DNA of 64,000 bases from Umbelopsis ramanniana AG. Its lineage: Eukaryota; Mucoromycota; Umbelopsidomycetes; Umbelopsidales; Umbelopsidaceae. The stretch's first letter is position 1. Each line of letters opens with the position of its first letter. A model generated the notes under the pieces. The model did not search any database. It was not told where the DNA came from and saw only the letters and a list, made by a program, of their open reading frames with translations. Positions 58,701 to 64,000 of the stretch are shown here, in pieces. The stretch covers positions 310,001 through 374,000 of the forward strand of contig NW_026252091.1 of NCBI RefSeq assembly GCF_025399195.1. Reading direction: 5' to 3'. A program made the translations under genes and the position numbers.

Positions 58701-58852
58701 ACTGCACCGTTGGAAGGTTTCAGTGCCTGTCGCTTTGTTGAATTGTCTTCTTCAGATCCGATTCTTCTTTTGCGAGAAAGAGACAGTAGATCTTTTTTGG
58801 GAGGCTTTTCTTCGGTTGTGGATTTTTCGAACCGAGTAAGGTTAAATTCCAT
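55706..58852 (-). CDS. MTA1: MTA1-type adenine N6-methyltransferase (MT-A70 family) with N-terminal SANT-like region
   Basis: Eleven exons, 58852-58649, 58578-58030, 57963-57933, 57867-57728, 57668-57439, 57373-57128, 57062-56982, 56913-56475, 56403-56298, 56229-56029 and 55965-55706, sum to 2487 nt (828 residues). The catalytic motif LIDPPWEFYV (DPPW 617-620), MSAGLIFMWTHKSTQADVVR, YVENLVWFKKTL, ILLIFKRGEGFELRHQRTAD and FERPTEQWIHEE match MTA1-type MT-A70 enzymes. Residues ~272-320 (FTKTDHDNF, GASWGIFSMGIPHR, GYQCSAYYRKL) look like a SANT/Myb-type helical domain. The N-terminal ~230 residues are acidic and disordered. MTA1 deposits N6-methyladenine in DNA of ciliates and early-diverging fungi. 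The DNA role here is inferred from family. Confidence 0.85.
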
Positions 58853-59165
58853 GGTACAAGATTGTAATTGGATTCCACAACAAGGCGACGAAAGAAAAAA
58901 AAAAGACGCGTATGATACACGAAAAATTTCAATCACGAAAAATGTAATTGGCGGCAGTCAAATTTATGGAAGCTGCCCTGTGCAAAATTAAAAGGTTGGA
59001 CCTCCGTCGAAAGCAGAATGCAATGTGTTCTACGTGATAAAGACAACATGACAGAGTAAACCTAGCAAAAAATGATGTTATGAATGATGCTATTTTCAAT
59101 TACATTAAATACAATAACGAAAAAATGGAGTAAATGGGGTTCACTATTAGGTATAGGGAGGTTAT

Positions 59166-61007
59166 CTATGCTATTGACTCGCACCGTGAGAGCGTTGCCT
59201 CCAAGTTGGTTTCTTCGTTCGGCTTTATACTTGAGGCTTCTCCATTACCAAGACCTTCTCGTACCATGGCTTTCTTTCTCCATTTTTCGCCAAACTTCAT
59301 GCAGACTAAGACATTGACAATATTAAGAACATTGAGGCCAGCTAGAATTGAAAACAATATACCAGGTCCAATAGCGTCCAAACACTGAATGGAAAATGCA
59401 GTGACGATAGCTGCGGCGACGGTTCGGAAAAAGTTATTAACTGCGATGGCGCTTGCACTCCTGCCGGGAGAGCTGTCTACAAGATAGATCGAAGAGGCAT
59501 TGAAGGCACACATTTGTCCTAAGCCGTATACGAACAAGGAGATCATTGGTAGCCAGACACCCACGCCTTTTTGCGTGCTCCATCCATATCCAAGGAATCC
59601 AAGAGGCAAAAGTATCACAGATGGAAATGCGGCCAAGAGTCTGTATTCCGGTGCCACTTTACCATTTGTTTGTCTTTTCCTACGTGCGAGAAGATAATCT
59701 GAAAACTTTCCAGATGCGATGGATCCAACCATGAGTCCGAAACCGAATGGAAGGTAGCAAAGTCCTATGATTAAATCATTGTAGTGGTATAATTCTGTGA
59801 AGGTTTGTGTAATGGTAGGATTCTAAAATAGAATATATTTCCCATTGTTTAATTCATAGACAGAAGGTAACAAGGGAAGTATAGGGTGTACTGCTTACCA
59901 TAAAATATAGTGATCCAAATATGACTGAGTTATACATGGTGATGACCATAACGTTAGGATAACTCAGTAGACCGATCATCGGTTTGAATGGCGCGAAAAC
60001 ACGCTTAAGTGTGCTTTCTTTCTTAGCGGTTGCTTTCAGCTCGGATAGATCTGCTTCATCCAACTTTTTCTTTCTCAAAGTTTCTGGTAGGAAGAACAGC
60101 ACCATCACGAACAGTAAACCTCCCACTATAGCAAGGAAGTAAAAATTGGATCTCCAGCCCAAAAATTGTCCAAAAATTCCTCCTAACAATGGCCCTTCAA
60201 TGCGAGAACAAACAAACGATTAGTATGCAAATCATGACAATGCTGTTTCTGTCCTTACAAATTTACCTATGACGGGCCCACATAGCGGTCCGATGTAAAA
60301 GAATCCATAGGCAGTGCCTCGTTCTGCAGTGGGAAAGACATCTGAGATGACACCAGCGCCTAAATTGCAGGATCAGAATCATGGTTATAGTTTTGCCGTC
60401 AGACAGGAAAAATTTTTACCAACAGATTGCCCAGCAGATGCACCGCAGGCTTGAATAGCTCGAAATATAGCCAGGAGCACAATGTTGTCTGTTATAGCGC
60501 ATATGATAGATGCAATGATGAAGATAATTATGCTGATCAAATACATGCGCTTTCTACCGTAGATGTCGCTAAAACTGGCCCATACCAGAGGCTATGATGA
60601 TACTATGACTTAGTGATTAGAATCCTAGAATTCACGTAAAGGTTTATACCACTTACACCGATACCCAGGAAGACCACATAGGTCGAAACAGTAGCGTTGA
60701 CTGAAGCAGTTGATGTGTGTAGTGCATTTGCGATATCCACCAGACTAGGCATGTAGATCATACTTGCCAGTGGGCCAAAGACACCACCTAATGCTACGAC
60801 TAAGATGATAGCATTCTTCTTTGACCGGGAGTAAGCCATCGGGTCGTCCTGAATATATATATCTCCCATAGACGTTTTGAACCATTTTTGTATGCTTTGT
60901 TTCTTGCTGGATGTTACAATTTCTTTAGACGATTGTTTTGTACCAGGAACTTGCTCGTCATGACTTAGACGTGCTAATGATGGCTGCCCTTTTTCTGTGT
61001 CAGGCAT
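59166..61007 (-). CDS. Major facilitator superfamily drug:H+ antiporter-like transporter
   Basis: Five exons, 61007-60657, 60591-60420, 60359-60267, 60194-59899 and 59822-59166, give 522 residues with about 12 membrane helices. DHA1-type features are the first-helix region VVALGGVFGPLASMIYMPSL, the loop 2-3 motif ASFSDIYGRKR, the helix 4 segment RAIQACGASAGQSVGAGVIS and the helix 5 motif PLCGPVIGPLLGG. Loop 8-9 has GKFSDYLLARRKR. It belongs with Qdr/Tpo-like exporters of polyamines or drugs; the substrate is unknown. Both termini are hydrophilic and cytosolic. Confidence 0.85.
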
Positions 61008-61664
61008 GCTACTGGTGATATTTTCTAATGTGAATTAGATCAAAGGATAAAATTTGAATGTGTAAAGTCAAATAAAGGAAAGAGGAAAGACAAAGCGTAT
61101 TACGCAAGCCATTATATGGCATTCTGAATTGGGATATTAGAGTTGCCGCGATTCGATTTTTACTATATCTGAATTTTTTTTAGGATTGTTTTTAAAGTGG
61201 CCGAGCGAACGGTCGTGTATATCATTTTACTGATCCGAAGGGTCAACATAACTCCGCAGTCGAAAACACCTTGTCAGAACTATATCTTGATCAAATCGGC
61301 CAACACGGTATGTGATAAGATGACCATTATTCAACGAAGAGTACTGTAAGTCCAGCCAATGTAATTTTCACCGCGTAGTGGGTTGTATTTTCCACTTATA
61401 GGAGAGAGTACGTCGGAAATCAACGGTGCTAATTCGATATGTGCGGCAAAAACATTTTTGCGGTAAGCTCCGAGCATCCACAATGAAAGTTCGAAAACTA
61501 TGGTCTGGGCGTGGCGTACCATTCGCCCGTATTTCTCCTCATAATCACACACTATGCCACAAGTACACATCGTTGCGAAAGCGGAATATGTGCCAAATAT
61601 ATATGCTAAAATACGCTTTATGTAATATACAGTGCATTAGGATGTCTCGGATGATCATCACACG
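61008..61664. other. Intergenic, promoter of MFS gene; no gene recognised
   Basis: About 650 nt between the MFS start and the 3' end of the GH16 gene. Short frames in both directions lack motifs. No tRNA or repeat was found. Confidence 0.45.
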
Positions 61665-62888
61665 TTATTGCACCAAGATCAAGATTAGTATACAGGCGGC
61701 TATAAGCACTGTAGTGGCCTGCAGCTTACTGGAGCTGGAAGTGTAAAGGGAAGTGTAATTAGAGTTGAGTGAGGTAGCGGGTAGTATTCTCCGTTGGACA
61801 ATATCTGGACGCGGAAGTAATTAGACGCTGAACTATGACTCAGTACTAGTAATTTCTCCATCTGTCAAGATAATTTACCTGAAACGTTGCAACCGGCCGA
61901 CATTTTGGAGCAACCCAACGAACTTTCAGAAGACGTATTATAGAACACAGTGACATTGCTTATCTCTAGAAAAGCAGATTCGGTTGGTGGGCCTTTGCTA
62001 TAATTGATGTTACCGTCCGTCCAGTGGTTGAAGGACACTCGTCCTGGAGCTGATGGTACATTTGTAGTTATGGTCTCCACAAGCTGACCGTCTAAATAAT
62101 AGTTGATGGCAGAAGGAAACCAATCGAAGCGATATTCATGGAAATCCTGTCAAAAAAAGAACATGTTGGTATTAATATAATCTGTTCAGGGTCAACTTCT
62201 TAGCATCAGCTGTCACGTTACATCGGTAGGATTCATTGGCTCAGTGTACCGCCTTAATGTTTCATAAGCTGCTGATCCATTGGCGTTATATATTTGTGGT
62301 TTGACCGAGAGGTACACCTGCCATGGATCATGGATTGCACTGAGAGTTTCCATGTCAATTTCGCTAGTGTCATTCTTGTACAAGTAAAATGCGGATACAG
62401 TTCCGGGAACAGCCGTAATCTTCATATTTGCTCTGAAAGAACCATAAAGGAAGTTCTGACTATGGGCGCCGCGTAAAGAAATGGTGAGCATCTAATCTGT
62501 ATGAAACTAAACATGGCTTGCAGAGCAAACTACGAATGTTTGGTACACCATACCTGCTAGTACTAATGGAACCACACTTAATATCACCGTTATCGTTTGT
62601 AACAGCAAGTCGCAGGTGTCCGTCGAGAATATCAGCATTGTCTTTGCTGAACACGCGGTCCAAAGAGTTTTCACGTTTGGCAGGAATAGTAAATGTCGAT
62701 ACTACATAGTTGTTATCTAAATGTATGCTGTCTTGATATGTTGTAAAGTCCGAATGCCACACATTGCTCCAGTAGTTATTGTTTTCGTCGGTGAAGCCGC
62801 AATCGCAAACTATTGGCTCCAATTTTTGCTGGACCGTGAGTTTGGCCAACAGTAAGAAGGTCAAGAGTCGGGAGATGAACTTTGCCAT
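61665..62888 (-). CDS. GPI-anchored GH16-family glucanase/transglycosylase
   Basis: Four exons, 62888-62554, 62459-62222, 62146-61879 and 61804-61665, give 326 residues. A signal peptide (MAKFISRLLTFLLLAKLTVQ) precedes the beta-jelly-roll. The catalytic E-x-D-x-E is in NDTSEIDMETLS; SFRANMKITAVPGTVSAFY lies just before it. DDFHEYRFDWFPSAI and INYYLDGQLVETI are typical of GH16. The C-terminal Ser-rich segment SLYTSSSSK and hydrophobic end (VLIAACILILILVQ) indicate a GPI signal. GH16 wall enzymes cut or relink beta-1,3-glucan or crosslink it with chitin (Crh type); which one is not resolved. Confidence 0.85.
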
Positions 62889-63232
62889 TGCGACAATTCT
62901 AGCTGCACAGTATTGTTGCAGAAACTAAAGAAATAAGAGTGGTAATGAATAGAAGGCGATACACACCCATTTTTTTTTGTTCTTCTAGTAAAATAATAAA
63001 GCACCGAGACCTGCGCTATATTTCGGCCGGTTTTACTTTCTGGTGATATGATTCCTCCGACGAAAGGTGTGAATAAATTTTTCTGGTAAAGGACAACAAA
63101 AATCTCAAGCAGAGGCTAGATTATAACAAAGACAACTCAAAATACTTTGGGACAAGGAGATCATTCATAAAAGTACTTTTTCCCATTTCTGCTCTCTCTT
63201 TCTCCTACGTAGCCCGTCCTACATCTCTGGCT
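62889..63232. promoter_or_regulatory. Divergent promoter region between GH16 and small ORF
   Basis: About 340 nt, with CT-rich leader sequence (CTGCTCTCTCTTTCTCC) near 63190-63206 just before the plus-strand ATG, and A/T tracts near 62970-62980. No coding segment is apparent. Confidence 0.35.
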
Positions 63233-63409
63233 ATGGGCTGTACCACATCAAAGTGCCTCAACTGTGATCAAGACTACGAAACTGAAAATGAACCAATATC
63301 GCGATTACTGAGTAACTTCCAAACCAGTGTCACGTTTGTATATGACCAGGAGAATCTTCCCAACGGCTATCTGAGTAGACTTTGCGAGATTTATGGACAG
63401 CGAACATAA
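63233..63409 (+). CDS. Small ORF with N-myristoylation-like start
   Basis: The ORF from 63233 to TAA at 63407-63409 codes for 58 residues. It begins MGCTTSKCLNCDQDYETENE; Gly2 with Ser/Thr at position 6 and nearby Cys is the pattern for N-myristoylation and palmitoylation. LAMTOR1/Meh1 membrane anchors of the lysosomal TORC1 scaffold begin in a similar way, with an acidic stretch and RLL. That link is only a guess. An alternative splice using GTAACT at about 63314 could join a second open frame (motif ARFMDSEHKEALSNAGDCF, to 63599), giving a longer protein. The gene lies between the GH16 promoter and the PEP4-like gene. Confidence 0.35.
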   Translation: MGCTTSKCLNCDQDYETENEPISRLLSNFQTSVTFVYDQENLPNGYLSRLCEIYGQRT

Positions 63410-63609
63410 GGAAGCACTTTCAAATGCAGGAGACTGTTTTGTGCTGGATGATGTAAAGAAAGCGTCCACATCCCAAAATGGAAACTGTAAAACCGTGAAC
63501 AGCCAGCTGACGTCAGGCACCCGCACTGCAATTGTAATATGCCTCTCCCAGAGCGTCGCCAAGCAGCGGCACTTTGCACTCTCCTTTCGTTGTTGCTAAT
63601 TCTCAAAAA

Positions 63610-63996
63610 ATGAAGGTTGCTGCAATCACCACCCTCGTTGCTGCTCTTTTCGCTGTTTCAGCTGACGCTCTTGCCAGGTAAACATAGCTCAATATAAAAA
63701 AAAAAGTTTTGCAGCACAGGCTCTGTTCGGGATGCCAAGCAACCGAAGACTTGGCATACGGTGCACGTTCCAAATACTGAACTCCCGCGTTATTCTTTCA
63801 TAATAGAGTTCCTATCAAGAAAGTCTCTGAGACCTCTGCTGACAGAGCTCAACGCTACACCCATACCCGCGAGTACTTGACCCAAAAGTACTTCGGTGCT
63901 CAACGCCACCAGGCCCAGCAAAACCAGATCGCGGCCCCTGACGCTAATGGCCGAGTTGAACATGGTGTTCCTCTCTCCAACTACATGAACGCCCAG
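63610..63996 (+). CDS. PEP4: Vacuolar aspartic protease, PEP4/saccharopepsin type (5' part only)
   Basis: Exon 1 is 63610-63677 and exon 2 is 63807-63996, where a GTAT donor starts the next intron at 63997. The window ends before the catalytic part. The signal peptide MKVAAITTLVAALFAVSADA is followed by a propeptide with VPIKKVSETSADRAQ and YTHTREYLTQKYFGAQR. The last coded residues, HGVPLSNYMNAQ, are the start of the mature enzyme in proteinase A. Family members are vacuolar proteases that activate other hydrolases. This is distinct from the secreted protease array at 30-42 kb. Confidence 0.8.
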
Positions 63997-64000
63997 GTAT

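Noticed and set aside
1-64000. CRISPR arrays, insertion sequences, tRNA or rRNA genes
   Set aside because: No repeated spacers, terminal inverted repeats, transposase motifs or cloverleaf-compatible A/B box pairs were seen by eye. A tRNAscan-SE and RepeatMasker run would settle this.

Overview
This window is nuclear DNA of an intron-rich filamentous fungus. Genes are split by short GT-AG introns (mostly 50-120 nt), lie close together on both strands, and use TAA, TAG and TGA as ordinary stops. The gene set points to an early-diverging lineage, probably Mucoromycota/Mucorales: an MTA1-type (MT-A70) adenine methyltransferase, a LARGE-like GT49 enzyme, a fucosyltransferase-like protein, many secreted aspartic proteases, a velvet factor, Kre9/Knh1-like cell-wall proteins and a SUV420-type SET enzyme. 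This taxonomic call is an inference from gene content.

Layout. 0-1.1 kb: ends of unrecognised genes. 1.5-6 kb: a mitochondrial STI1-like protein, an ArsB/NhaD-type permease and an AreA-GATA-like (PF08550) protein. 6.6-11 kb: two tiny Cys-rich CYSTM genes flanking a fucosyltransferase-like gene, then a secreted protein. 12.6-18.2 kb: LARGE-like GT49, velvet factor, a newly assembled small gene divergent from RPL9, and RPL9. 18.7-23.5 kb: a Ser/Thr-rich membrane protein and two Kre9/Knh1-like GPI proteins. 23.9-29.5 kb: PUS7 (14 exons) and a ferric reductase. 30.5-42.6 kb: five aspartic protease genes, all on the minus strand. One carries a premature TAG, two are GPI-anchored, and the array is interrupted by a UBC7-type E2 and RRP15. 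43-55.6 kb: SUV420-type methyltransferase, a HutD + aspartoacylase fusion, prefoldin 1, an EMAP-II-like tRNA-binding protein, PEX14, PPG1 phosphatase and an AN1 zinc-finger protein with UIM and CAAX box. 55.7-61 kb: MTA1-like adenine methyltransferase and an MFS exporter. 61.6-64 kb: a GPI-anchored GH16, a small putatively myristoylated ORF and the start of a PEP4-like vacuolar protease.

There is no single operon-like system. Themes are cell-wall and surface biology (CYSTM, Kre9-like, GH16, glycosyltransferases, GPI proteases), extracellular proteolysis, and chromatin/DNA modification (MTA1, SUV420, velvet). The most notable items are the MTA1 gene with a SANT-like N-terminal region, the HutD-aspartoacylase fusion, and the aspartic protease array with one nonsense-interrupted member. 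Gene models were built by hand from reading frames, splice-site consensus and phase. Exon positions can be off by a few bases where alternatives exist.
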